From: an uncultured bacterium
GTDB taxonomy: Bacteria > Bacteroidota > Bacteroidia > Bacteroidales > Bacteroidaceae
Length of the DNA: 40,050 bases
Direction: 5' to 3'
NCBI GenBank assembly: GCA_905214795.1
Contig: CAJMNM010000031.1
Coordinates: 1-40,050, forward strand
Shown piece after piece: positions 32,290 to 40,050 of this stretch (positions within the stretch are counted from its first letter, which is position 1; each line of letters starts with the position of its first letter). Under the pieces are notes generated by a model. The model was not told where the DNA came from, searched no databases, and saw only the letters and a program-made list of their open reading frames with translations. The position numbers and the translations under genes were made by a program.

Positions 32290-34071
32290 TTATATTCTTT
32301 CTTTTTTCTTCCTTAATGAAAATAAAAATTCAAGTCCACGATCACCTTTAGCCAGTTTGGCATTGATATTGCCACCATGGAAAATCACGGCATTCTTAAC
32401 AATAGCTAAACCAAGACCTGTTCCACCAATCTTCCTGCTTCTACCTTTATCAACACGATAAAATCGCTCAAAGAGACGTCCAAGATGTTCTGAGGCTACT
32501 CCGACACCATTATCACAGACACTGAAATAATAAGTCTCTTCATCCTCTGCAAAACAATTTACACTGACATGAGTACCTTCACCAGCATACGCAAGTGCAT
32601 TATCCAACAAATTTCTGAATATTGAATAAAGTAAAGAAGAATTTCCTTCGATTATCATATGATCAGACAACGACAAGGATAAAGTCATGTGACGTTCCTC
32701 AAAATTTAAGGATAATTCTTTAGCAATATTCTGAATTAAAAGTGTTAAATCAACATTCTCCACTTCAATAAGACCGGAAGCTTCTGTCATTCTTGTTAGA
32801 ACAGAGATATCTCTCAATAGATTAGTCAGACGATTACTTTGCGCAAAACACCGCTCCATGAATTTACACCGCGTCTCTTCCGGCAAATCAGGATTGCCTA
32901 TAATTGTTTCCAAATACCCTTGTATGCTACTGACCGGGGTTTTAAGTTCATGCGCAATATTCTGAGTAATTTGCTGCTTCATGCGTGTCTGTTCTTCTTG
33001 CTTGGTAATATCTGAAATAGATATTTCAAAGCTATTATCAGCAAAAAGCACAACTGAAAGATTAAATATGTAACCATCCTTATCTACAATAATCGTTTTT
33101 TGACGTACGTCATCGTGTACTCCTTCACTGACTTCAGAAATAAACGTGAATAAAGGAGCTAATTCCTTAACTTGGAATATTTCATCAATAACTGCCAGAT
33201 TACGATCTGAGATCAGATTGATATACTGCATGAACAATCCATTGGTGAGAATAACATCCTTTCCGTGATTAAATATAGCCAATCCCTCATTAGATATTTG
33301 CAAATGAGCAATCAGCTTCTCACGCTCTCTAAACAAATCATCTTTAGCCCTACGCAAACGTTCGTATATATCTACAATATGTTTATATATTTGTCCTAAG
33401 TCTGTATCACCGAGTTCTTCCATATCATCAAGCTTTATCGGCTCGTCCTGATCTGCCCGTTGCGCAAACTGCTTTAGTTGTGTAATCATTTTGCCAAGTC
33501 GAGAAGTCAGATTATAAAAAGCAAGAAATAAAATAGCGGTCAACAGAAATGAATACCACAAATATCCTTTATCTGCATTAAGCATTTCTATCAAGGTATT
33601 ATCATAAGGCAAGGCACTGCGCACATATAAATGAGATTCCGGGAAATAAGAGGCTACATAAAAGAAAGACGTGCCTAACGTTTCAGATGTACGCATTATT
33701 GCATATCCCTTACCTTTCTTATAGGCTTCCTTTATTTCGGATCTGTTGAGATGATTGGGTATATTAGCAGATTTAGAAAGACTACTGTCATAAAGAACAT
33801 TACCTTCTGAATCTATCAAAGTTACACGCAAATGCCCTAAATCATAATGTGCATTATATGCCAGAATATATTGAGATATAGAGAAAGACGAGTCATTCAA
33901 GTGTTCATACAATGACATATTAAACATGGTCAACATATTATCTAACATGTTTACCTTGTGTGTTTTCTCCCGATGATACTGATAAAACAGAAAACTTAAT
34001 GCAAAAATGACATAAAGTGTCATTACAGAGAAAAACAACTTATTGCTAAAAGAAAAATATCGTTTACGCAT
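32290..34071 (-). CDS. Membrane sensor histidine kinase (PhoR-like)
   Basis: A 593-residue sensor kinase. Two transmembrane helices (about 12-30 and 171-189) enclose a periplasmic sensor of about 140 residues. A short linker helix leads to a PAS-like region (about 245-355), then the phospho-acceptor His374 in NIAHELKTPVSSIQGYLETI, and the ATPase domain with the N-box LLDNALAYAGEGTH, G1 VCDNGVGV and G2 GGTGLGLAIVKN. It is placed 21 bases downstream of the response regulator and clearly forms a pair with it. The domain order (periplasmic loop, PAS, HisKA, HATPase) is that of PhoR-like kinases of Gram-positives and Bacteroidetes; together with the phosphate transporter upstream this suggests phosphate sensing, but the signal is not shown by sequence. 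Confidence 0.92.
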   Translation of the reverse strand: MRKRYFSFSNKLFFSVMTLYVIFALSFLFYQYHREKTHKVNMLDNMLTMFNMSLYEHLNDSSFSISQYILAYNAHYDLGHLRVTLIDSEGNVLYDSSLSKSANIPNHLNRSEIKEAYKKGKGYAIMRTSETLGTSFFYVASYFPESHLYVRSALPYDNTLIEMLNADKGYLWYSFLLTAILFLAFYNLTSRLGKMITQLKQFAQRADQDEPIKLDDMEELGDTDLGQIYKHIVDIYERLRRAKDDLFREREKLIAHLQISNEGLAIFNHGKDVILTNGLFMQYINLISDRNLAVIDEIFQVKELAPLFTFISEVSEGVHDDVRQKTIIVDKDGYIFNLSVVLFADNSFEISISDITKQEEQTRMKQQITQNIAHELKTPVSSIQGYLETIIGNPDLPEETRCKFMERCFAQSNRLTNLLRDISVLTRMTEASGLIEVENVDLTLLIQNIAKELSLNFEERHMTLSLSLSDHMIIEGNSSLLYSIFRNLLDNALAYAGEGTHVSVNCFAEDEETYYFSVCDNGVGVASEHLGRLFERFYRVDKGRSRKIGGTGLGLAIVKNAVIFHGGNINAKLAKGDRGLEFLFSLRKKKERI

Positions 34072-34092
34072 GATCTATTGCAAGCGCTGTAT

Positions 34093-34791
34093 TTAATCTT
34101 TTACTGTTGTATCGAAACAATACCCGTATCCCAAACGTGTTACCACATATTTGCCATAACCATCCAGTTTCTTACGCAAACGAGTAATGTTCACATCTAC
34201 TGTACGATCGAGAACTTCGGCATCATTATTCCATATTCTTCTTAGAATTTCTGCACGAGAAAAGACACGTCCCTCATTTTCAAGTAAAAGGCGTAAGATC
34301 TCAAATTCTGTCTTGGTCAATTGCAGACTTTCACCGGCTAAAGTCACTCCTTTCTTATTCAAATCTATTTTAAGTTCCTTAAATCCGATAAACGCTGCAG
34401 GAATATGCTGCTGCGGAGCCGTACGACGTAAAACAGCTTTTATACGCATCTGAACTTCACGCAATGAAAATGGCTTGGAAATGTAATCATCAGCCCCCAA
34501 CGTAAACCCTGTTACCGCATCATTTTCTGTATCGCGAGCTGTTAAAAATATAATAGGAATATCTCTGGTTTCTCTTACCTGTTTCAACATTTTAGCCATT
34601 TTAAAACCTGAAATTTCTCCCATCATTACATCAAGTAAAAGCAGGTTAAACTTAGGCAAATCCATTTTCAAGGCTTCCTCTGCAGAATTGGCAGTTTCCA
34701 CTTCGTAACCTTCGTTCTCCAGATTAAACTTTAGGATATCGCAAAGATCTTCCTCGTCGTCCACGACCAAAATTTTATAAGCTGTACTCAT
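34093..34791 (-). CDS. OmpR/PhoB-family response regulator
   Basis: A 232-residue two-component regulator: receiver domain (residues 1-120) with acidic pair Asp11-Asp12, phospho-acceptor Asp54 (LLLLDVMMGEISG), Thr84 (FLTARD) and Lys106 (YISKPFS), then a winged-helix DNA-binding domain (about 135-230) with LTKTEFEILRLLLENEGRVFSRAEILRRIW and the RTVDVNITRLRKKL recognition helix. The start is the ATG at 34791: the longer frame opens with a GTG at 34821 that overlaps the end of the promoter -7 box. It precedes its kinase by 21 bases. The target sites are not known; I found no repeated PhoB-like boxes ahead of the PiT gene. Confidence 0.93.
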   Translation of the reverse strand: MSTAYKILVVDDEEDLCDILKFNLENEGYEVETANSAEEALKMDLPKFNLLLLDVMMGEISGFKMAKMLKQVRETRDIPIIFLTARDTENDAVTGFTLGADDYISKPFSLREVQMRIKAVLRRTAPQQHIPAAFIGFKELKIDLNKKGVTLAGESLQLTKTEFEILRLLLENEGRVFSRAEILRRIWNNDAEVLDRTVDVNITRLRKKLDGYGKYVVTRLGYGYCFDTTVKD

Positions 34792-34820
34792 TTCTGATAT
34801 AGTTCTAATTATTTCGGTCA

Positions 34821-34828
34821 CAAAATTA
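34821..34828 (-). promoter_or_regulatory. Response-regulator promoter -7 box
   Basis: TAATTTTG on the minus strand, 30 bases ahead of the ATG at 34791. A second candidate, TATTTTTG, lies at 34888-34881, so two tandem promoters are possible between the PiT stop and the regulator. Confidence 0.5.
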
Positions 34829-34897
34829 CGCCATATTTATTGCACAAAAATGAAATTTCTATTACAATATTATTACAATGCAAAAATAATGCAAAAT

Positions 34898-37135
34898 TTA
34901 TTGCTGGAATCGACGACATGCTCGAACCCAATGACGCATATGACCTATTATTTCCTGCGTCTCCTGTAAAGTACTTAAATACAAAAATTCAATCTTCAGA
35001 TTTGACATATCACCCTTACGTATACGGTCTTGCTGAACCTTTCGTAATTGTGACAATTGCGTTTTCATATCATCACCAAAAGCACGCAAAGTAATGGCAT
35101 TCTCATAATTGCCACTTTCAATCATCTCCTCTACCCCGTGAATCAATTTTTCAACTCCTTCACGTATTGGCTTAAACTCATTTACATATTCCTGCGGCAT
35201 CGGATTGAAATTATTGTCTACATGTTCTAGCGTTGGTTCACACATACGTTTCAAACAGTATAAACTTTGCTCGCAACTATTACAAGCCAAATGGAACCAC
35301 GTATTCTTTTCAACAGCCTGCAACTGGTCTATCTTACGTAATCCCAATAATTCCTTACGACGCAATACCTTCCAGTTTTTCTTTTCATCATCTAAACTAT
35401 TAAGCGTTCTACGCAAAAGTTTCACATCCTCAGTCAATAATCCGTCTGTAATCTGCTGGTATGCATCTCCTATGTAACTAACCATTTTTGACTGATTACG
35501 GCAAACATGCTTATTTAATAACGTCCATGCCGCATCTGTATCATGTGTCTGCATTAATTCCATAAAGACCTCATCCCGCTGAGTTGCAGCCATTTTTTTC
35601 TTATAACTACGATTGTTTTTTATAAGCATGAACCCTACAAAAACAATAAGAAGAACCATGGCTATCACGCCTCCAAAGTGTATCAGCAAAGTTACTATAA
35701 AACAAAGGAAAAACGCAGCACCTGCCGTCATAAACCATCCACCAATCACTGATATCACTCCTGTAACACGGAATACAGCACTCTCACGTCCCCATGCACG
35801 ATCTGCCAACGAAGATCCCATACCAACCATAAATGCAACATACGTGGTAGACAATGGTAACTTTAATGTTGTTCCTACAACAATAAGCAAACCTGCCAAC
35901 ACTAAATTTACAGAAGCTCTAACTAAATCGAATGCTGCCCCATTGGGTAATATGGTCTCATCCTGATTAAAACGAGAGTTTATCCATTTTTTGATACAAA
36001 CCGGCGTATGCCCAACAATAAATTCATTTCCATTCAATACAGCCCGAACCAAACGGCGTGCAAAACGTGAAGAACCAAACATTTCATCTCCCGCATTCTG
36101 ACGAGATAAATCAACAGAAGTTTTTACTACATTTTGCGCTTTCTTTGAGGTAACCAAAGCCATTGTCATAACCAATCCAGCCCCTGCTAGAAAATACAAA
36201 GGTGTTCCTGCGGATTCATTCAAAGAATTCATCATATAAGTCGCCGGATCTGCTCCAGGGTGAGCTGAAAAATCCTGATATGAAGAAAAACCGGCTAACA
36301 TAACTCCTATAAAATTAACCAAATCATTTCCAGCAAAAGCCATTGCTAAAGAAAAAGTTCCAAACAATACAATAATCTTAAATACATTGACTTTACACCA
36401 ATGCAAAAATTGCATCAGTACTGAAAATCCTAAAATAAAGCTAATTAATATAATTTGAGTGTTTTCATTAATCCAGACCTTAACTTCTGGCGTCATAAAC
36501 GCAGCACTACCAAACCCTTTTACCAAAAGGAAATAAGCAATTGCGGAAATAGACAAACCTCCAAATATACCTATTGTATATTTTAAATGTTTGACATAAT
36601 TAAAAGTAAAAATAACACGCGCAATCCATTGCACAATTGTACCAAAAACAAAAGCAATGGCTACAGAAAGAAATATTGCTAATATAACAGAAAAAGCTTT
36701 ATCAGTATTAATTAACGTTGCATAAGTAAAAGCTGGATTATGAATCATTTTCATTAAGGCCAACGCCGTACTTCCCCCTAATAGTTCAAAAACCATGGAA
36801 ACTGTTGTTGAAGTCGGCATTCCTAAGGTATTGAATATATCCAACAGAATCACATCTGACGCCACAACAGCTAAGAATATACACATCACTTCTTCAAATG
36901 TAAAGAATTCCGGTCTGAAAATACCATGACGGGCAATATCCATCATACCATCACTCGTTGTAGCTCCTACAAAAATACCTATTGCTGCTACTATTAAAAT
37001 AGTCCTGAAACGCGCAACTTTTGAGCCTATTGCCGAACCTAAAAAATTTACTGCATCATTACTGACACCAACAAACAAATCAAAAGTTGACAGTGCAAAA
37101 AGAAATACAACGATTCCAAGATAGACAAATTCCAT
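34898..37135 (-). CDS. Inorganic phosphate transporter (PiT) with C-terminal PhoU-like domain
   Basis: A 745-residue inner-membrane phosphate permease of the PiT family, probably cation-coupled. The two PHO4 signature regions are visible: VGVSNDAVNFLGSAIGSK near residue 25 and the second copy FAGNDLVNFIGVMLAG near 280; residues between include about ten to twelve membrane helices (residues 1-510). The last 220 residues are soluble and helical (from about 525, KNNRSYKKKMAATQRDEVF), like PhoU/DUF47 regulators that are elsewhere encoded by a separate gene; the long fused form is typical of Bacteroidetes. The start is the ATG at 37135; the frame's TTG at 37165 is within the TATCTTTG promoter box (37170-37163). 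The regulator/kinase pair lies immediately downstream. Confidence 0.92.
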   Translation of the reverse strand: MEFVYLGIVVFLFALSTFDLFVGVSNDAVNFLGSAIGSKVARFRTILIVAAIGIFVGATTSDGMMDIARHGIFRPEFFTFEEVMCIFLAVVASDVILLDIFNTLGMPTSTTVSMVFELLGGSTALALMKMIHNPAFTYATLINTDKAFSVILAIFLSVAIAFVFGTIVQWIARVIFTFNYVKHLKYTIGIFGGLSISAIAYFLLVKGFGSAAFMTPEVKVWINENTQIILISFILGFSVLMQFLHWCKVNVFKIIVLFGTFSLAMAFAGNDLVNFIGVMLAGFSSYQDFSAHPGADPATYMMNSLNESAGTPLYFLAGAGLVMTMALVTSKKAQNVVKTSVDLSRQNAGDEMFGSSRFARRLVRAVLNGNEFIVGHTPVCIKKWINSRFNQDETILPNGAAFDLVRASVNLVLAGLLIVVGTTLKLPLSTTYVAFMVGMGSSLADRAWGRESAVFRVTGVISVIGGWFMTAGAAFFLCFIVTLLIHFGGVIAMVLLIVFVGFMLIKNNRSYKKKMAATQRDEVFMELMQTHDTDAAWTLLNKHVCRNQSKMVSYIGDAYQQITDGLLTEDVKLLRRTLNSLDDEKKNWKVLRRKELLGLRKIDQLQAVEKNTWFHLACNSCEQSLYCLKRMCEPTLEHVDNNFNPMPQEYVNEFKPIREGVEKLIHGVEEMIESGNYENAITLRAFGDDMKTQLSQLRKVQQDRIRKGDMSNLKIEFLYLSTLQETQEIIGHMRHWVRACRRFQQ

Positions 37136-37162
37136 ACAAATGTATTCAAAATGATTATGATG

Positions 37163-37170
37163 CAAAGATA
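37163..37170 (-). promoter_or_regulatory. PiT promoter -7 box
   Basis: TATCTTTG on the minus strand, 28 bases ahead of the ATG at 37135. A -33 TTTG is not at the right distance. This box decides the start codon. Confidence 0.6.
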
Positions 37171-37252
37171 ATCATTTTCCAAAATTCTGCAACGCATATG
37201 TTATACTAATTTAATGCGTTTGTCTTACATATTGCATTCTGGCTACAAAAAT

Positions 37253-38497
37253 TTATTCAAAACGAATTGATTTGGCTGGATGAATATGAGATATAAGGAA
37301 ACTTGGCAATATCAAGACTAGCACAGAAGCCGCAAAAGTAAACAGATTTATTACCATTATATATCCCCAATTAATCAGCACTGGAACAGATTCAACATAA
37401 TAGGTAGCAGCATCTAAACGAATAAGTCCAGTATACTGTTGAAGCAATACTAATCCCAGACCAAGAACATTCCCCCAAAAAAGTCCTTTACCTATAATAA
37501 AAACAGCATAATAAAGAAATATCTGACGCATAACATGATTAGTTGCCCCAAGCGCCTTCATTACTCCTATAAAATTAGTACGCTCAAGAATAATTATCAA
37601 CAAGCCTGAAATCATTGTAAAACCGGCAACTCCAACCATTAATATTAAAATAACCCATACGTTCATATCCAGCAAATTAAGCCAATCAAAAATCTGCGGA
37701 TAAAGTTCCTTTATGGTCATAGCTGAATAAAAGGCCCCATAAGCGTCCGTACGATGATTGACCAGTTTAATAAGTTTTTTTGATACGGCATCAAGATTAT
37801 CAAAGTCTGTTAAACTTATCTCTACCCCACTACATTGATCGGCTTGCCAGTTATTCAAGCGATTACACGTATACAAATCGGTAAAGACCAATTGTTTATC
37901 AAACTCTGTCATATTAGTCTGATAAATCCCAGCTACAGTAAAACGTCGAGCACGAATTGCTCCTTCAAAGAAATATGCATAGACTTTATCTCCCACTTTC
38001 AAGCGCAACTCATCAGCTATCTGACGAGAAATTACGACCTTATTAGATGAAGAATCCGCTGAAAAAACAGGGATATCCCCATCTACAAGATTTGAACGCA
38101 GAAAGGTTGAATTAAAATCACAATCAACCCCTTGCAACATGACCCCCTTAAACGCCTCATCTGTTTTTAAGATTCCACCTTTATTGCAAAAACGTTGTAT
38201 ATGTGCAACCCCTTCCAATGATCGTATCTGACGGAACAAAGTATCATTAAAAGCCAAAGGTGCATAAGCACTGGCCCTTAACGACTCATAATTAATAATC
38301 TGAACATGCGAACCAAATCCTATAACCTTCGAACGTATTTCCTGCTTAAACCCCAACATGACACAGACAGAAATCAACATTACAGCCAACCCTATAGCCA
38401 CCCCGGCAGTTGCTATACGAATTGCTGGACGAGAAACCTTTTTCTGATTTCCCTTATCGCCTGATAACTTACGTGCAATATAAAGACTAAAATTCAT
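37253..38497 (-). CDS. FtsX-like ABC permease (LolC/LolE type)
   Basis: A 414-residue inner-membrane protein with the layout of lipoprotein-releasing permeases: an N-terminal cytoplasmic segment and first helix (about 25-50, AIRIATAGVAIGLAVMLISVCVMLGF), a large periplasmic domain (about 51-270, MacB_PCD-like), and three C-terminal helices from about 275 with the FtsX-type LLIIILERTNFIGVMKALGATNHVMRQIFLYYAVF coupling segment. LolC/E work with the ATPase LolD to pass lipoproteins to LolA; no ATPase gene is adjacent. It follows an aminotransferase gene by 31 bases and is probably co-transcribed with it. Confidence 0.88.
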   Translation of the reverse strand: MNFSLYIARKLSGDKGNQKKVSRPAIRIATAGVAIGLAVMLISVCVMLGFKQEIRSKVIGFGSHVQIINYESLRASAYAPLAFNDTLFRQIRSLEGVAHIQRFCNKGGILKTDEAFKGVMLQGVDCDFNSTFLRSNLVDGDIPVFSADSSSNKVVISRQIADELRLKVGDKVYAYFFEGAIRARRFTVAGIYQTNMTEFDKQLVFTDLYTCNRLNNWQADQCSGVEISLTDFDNLDAVSKKLIKLVNHRTDAYGAFYSAMTIKELYPQIFDWLNLLDMNVWVILILMVGVAGFTMISGLLIIILERTNFIGVMKALGATNHVMRQIFLYYAVFIIGKGLFWGNVLGLGLVLLQQYTGLIRLDAATYYVESVPVLINWGYIMVINLFTFAASVLVLILPSFLISHIHPAKSIRFE

Positions 38498-38528
38498 CTG
38501 TGCCTCGTTCAGTTGCCAATACGTTACT

Positions 38529-39734
38529 CTATTGCTCCCTTACTCTGCCCGGATATGCCTCCAACGCTTTACGCAAAACAAACAATGCACGGGTCAAATC
38601 TTCTTTTTTCAAGACATATGCAATACGCACTTCGTTTTTCCCCGATCCTGGTGTTGTATAAAAACCTGCAGCCGGAGCCATCATTACAGTCTCTCCTTCA
38701 TAATTAAAATCAGTCAGACACCATGCACAAAAATTCTCTGCATCATCTACTGGTAATTTAGCCACGGTATAAAATGCCCCCATTGGTATCGGTGAATATA
38801 CTCCTGGTATACAATTAAGTCCGTCTATCAAACATTTACGCCGCTCTACATATTCGTCATATACTTCACGACTATACTCTTCCGGTTCGTCAAGTGAGGC
38901 TTCTGCTACCACTTGTCCTATCAGTGGAGGACTCAAACGAGCCTGACAAAACTTCATCACAGCCTTTCGAACCTCTTTATTTTTAGTAATCAGTGCACCG
39001 ATTCTAATACCGCATTCACTATATCGTTTTGAAACAGAATCTATCAATACAACATTATCTTCTATTCCTTCAAGATGACAGGCAGAAATATAAGGTGACC
39101 CCGTATAGATAAATTCTCTATACACTTCGTCAGAAAAAAGATAAAGGTCATATTTTTTTACGAGATCCCGTATTTGGTTCATCTCACGACGCGTATAAAG
39201 ATAACCGGTAGGATTATTCGGATTACAAATCAAAATAGCACGCGTACGTTCATTAATGAGTTCCTCGAACTTCTCTACTTTAGGTAGCGCAAATCCTTCT
39301 TCTATAGTAGTTGAAATAGTTCTAATTACCGCCCCAGCAGAAATGGCAAAAGCCATATAGTTAGCATAGGCCGGTTCCGGAACAATTATTTCATCTCCTG
39401 GATTCAGACATGACATGAACGCAAACAATACAGCTTCTGATCCACCAGACGTAATGATAATATCATCCGGATCTAAATGAATATGATATTTCTCATAATA
39501 CCCCACCAACTTTTGACGATAACTCAAATTACCTTGACTAGGAGTATACTCCAACACTTTATGATCAAAATGATGAATAGCCTCTAATGCCGCTCGCGGA
39601 GTTGGCAGATCGGGCTGCCCTATATTCAGATGGTATACATGAATGCCTCTTTTCTTGGCATCAAAAGCCAAGGGAGCTAATTTACGAATTGGCGATTCCG
39701 GCATTTCCTGACCGCGAACAGATATTTTTGGCAT
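38529..39734 (-). CDS. Pyridoxal-phosphate aminotransferase (class I/II)
   Basis: A 401-residue fold-type I aminotransferase, probably acting on aspartate or another amino acid with 2-oxoglutarate. Visible are NIGQPDLPTP (residues 37-46), TSGGSEAVLF (substrate/cofactor phosphate region), the NPNNPTG loop (171-177), SDEVYREF (201-208) and the PLP-binding Lys236 in IDSVSKRYSECGIRIGA, where the arginine that follows the lysine segment binds phosphate. The C-terminal domain has MMAPAAGFY and ends KNEVRIAYVLKKEDL. The exact substrate is not readable; an AspC/AatA-type role is likely. It is the first gene of a two-gene unit with the LolC/E-like permease, behind a full-consensus promoter. Confidence 0.9.
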   Translation of the reverse strand: MPKISVRGQEMPESPIRKLAPLAFDAKKRGIHVYHLNIGQPDLPTPRAALEAIHHFDHKVLEYTPSQGNLSYRQKLVGYYEKYHIHLDPDDIIITSGGSEAVLFAFMSCLNPGDEIIVPEPAYANYMAFAISAGAVIRTISTTIEEGFALPKVEKFEELINERTRAILICNPNNPTGYLYTRREMNQIRDLVKKYDLYLFSDEVYREFIYTGSPYISACHLEGIEDNVVLIDSVSKRYSECGIRIGALITKNKEVRKAVMKFCQARLSPPLIGQVVAEASLDEPEEYSREVYDEYVERRKCLIDGLNCIPGVYSPIPMGAFYTVAKLPVDDAENFCAWCLTDFNYEGETVMMAPAAGFYTTPGSGKNEVRIAYVLKKEDLTRALFVLRKALEAYPGRVREQ

Positions 39735-39760
39735 GAGTAGTTATTTTTTAGTTTATCGTA

Positions 39761-39792
39761 CAAAGATAGTATTTCACAAGAAATCGGACAAA
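39761..39792 (-). promoter_or_regulatory. Promoter of the aminotransferase gene
   Basis: TTTG (39792-39789), 20 bases and TATCTTTG (39768-39761) on the minus strand; a full-consensus Bacteroidetes promoter 27 bases ahead of the ATG. Confidence 0.75.
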
Positions 39793-39956
39793 CAAAAAAG
39801 GAACAAATTACACTCTATATACCGAACAAACACGTATCTATACTATTGCGATAAAACAGAATTTCCATTTCTATATTACATCTCCGATATGAATATCTAA
39901 ATATTTTTTCAAATCTAATAAAAACAAACATAATGTAATAAAGAAAAAGGTATATA

Positions 39957-39996
39957 CAAAAGATGAGTACCTCATAATAAAGATACTCACCTTTTG
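39957..39996 (-). terminator. Terminator of the tRNA-Lys gene
   Basis: CAAAAG-A-TGAGTA (39957-39969) pairs with TACTCA-C-CTTTTG (39984-39996) with a single internal mismatch and a 14-base loop, immediately after the tRNA 3' end on the minus strand. The T-run is CTTTTG plus a following CCTTTTTC. Confidence 0.6.
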
Positions 39997-40050
39997 TACG
40001 CCCTCAGGGATTCGAACCCTGGACCCATTGATTAAGAGTCAATTGCTCTA
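39997..40050 (-). tRNA. tRNA-Lys (anticodon CTT), 5' part beyond the window
   Basis: On the minus strand the anticodon stem ATTGA / TCAAT encloses the loop CTCTTAA (anticodon CTT), followed by the variable loop, T-arm CAGGG-TTCGAAT-CCCTG, acceptor strand AGGGCGT and discriminator A at 39997; no CCA is encoded. The acceptor 5' strand and most of the D-arm lie past the window end. Confidence 0.88.

Overview
The window looks like a chromosomal segment of an anaerobic Bacteroidales bacterium (Bacteroides, Phocaeicola or Prevotella-like; I cannot fix the genus). The reasons are the low G+C content, many promoters of the Bacteroidetes type (TTTG, about 20 bases, TAnnTTTG), weak ribosome-binding sites, a GldB-type lipoprotein, a clostripain-family lipoprotein, a GH127 enzyme, and a PiT transporter with a long PhoU-like tail. 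I see no transposase, phage, CRISPR or plasmid genes. Most of the window is housekeeping sequence.

Left part (1-14300). A small Val-Asp-Ser-rich lipoprotein is followed by a plus-strand cluster: mtaB (tRNA methylthiotransferase), a family 2 glycosyltransferase, gldB-like and an RsmI-like methyltransferase. A perfect 21-bp hairpin separates these from a minus-strand pair, a phenylacetate/arylacetate-CoA ligase and a double-ACT protein. A candidate small RNA gene lies at about 7231-7290 (minus), with a complete promoter and its own terminator. Then come a secreted DUF2264 protein, an SDR oxidoreductase, a DUF3298 lipoprotein, the UPF0210/ACT pair and fabI. The promoter of the ACT/UPF0210 pair sits inside the loop of the fabI terminator.

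Middle (14300-28800). A C11 peptidase lipoprotein is followed by a minus-strand run transcribed as gyrA, two related TPR proteins and a tRNA-dihydrouridine synthase. gyrA and the divergent clpC are separated by 1.8 kb that contains no convincing gene. It does hold a motif, (T)AACCGTA, repeated on an exact 22-bp register, with inverted copies and two satellite clusters. This iteron-like array is the least explained feature in the window. Plus-strand clpC and htpG (protein quality control) and two nearly identical tRNA-Arg(ACG) genes follow.

Right part (28800-40050). An EamA transporter is followed by minus-strand genes: a GH127 beta-L-arabinofuranosidase, a PhoR-like histidine kinase and PhoB-like regulator next to a PiT phosphate transporter (a likely phosphate-response unit), a LolC/E-like permease behind a class I aminotransferase, and the 3' part of a tRNA-Lys(CTT) cut by the window end.

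For several genes (mtaB, paaK, DUF3298, response regulator, PiT) the longest reading frame begins inside the promoter -7 element, so I moved the start to the first ATG downstream.
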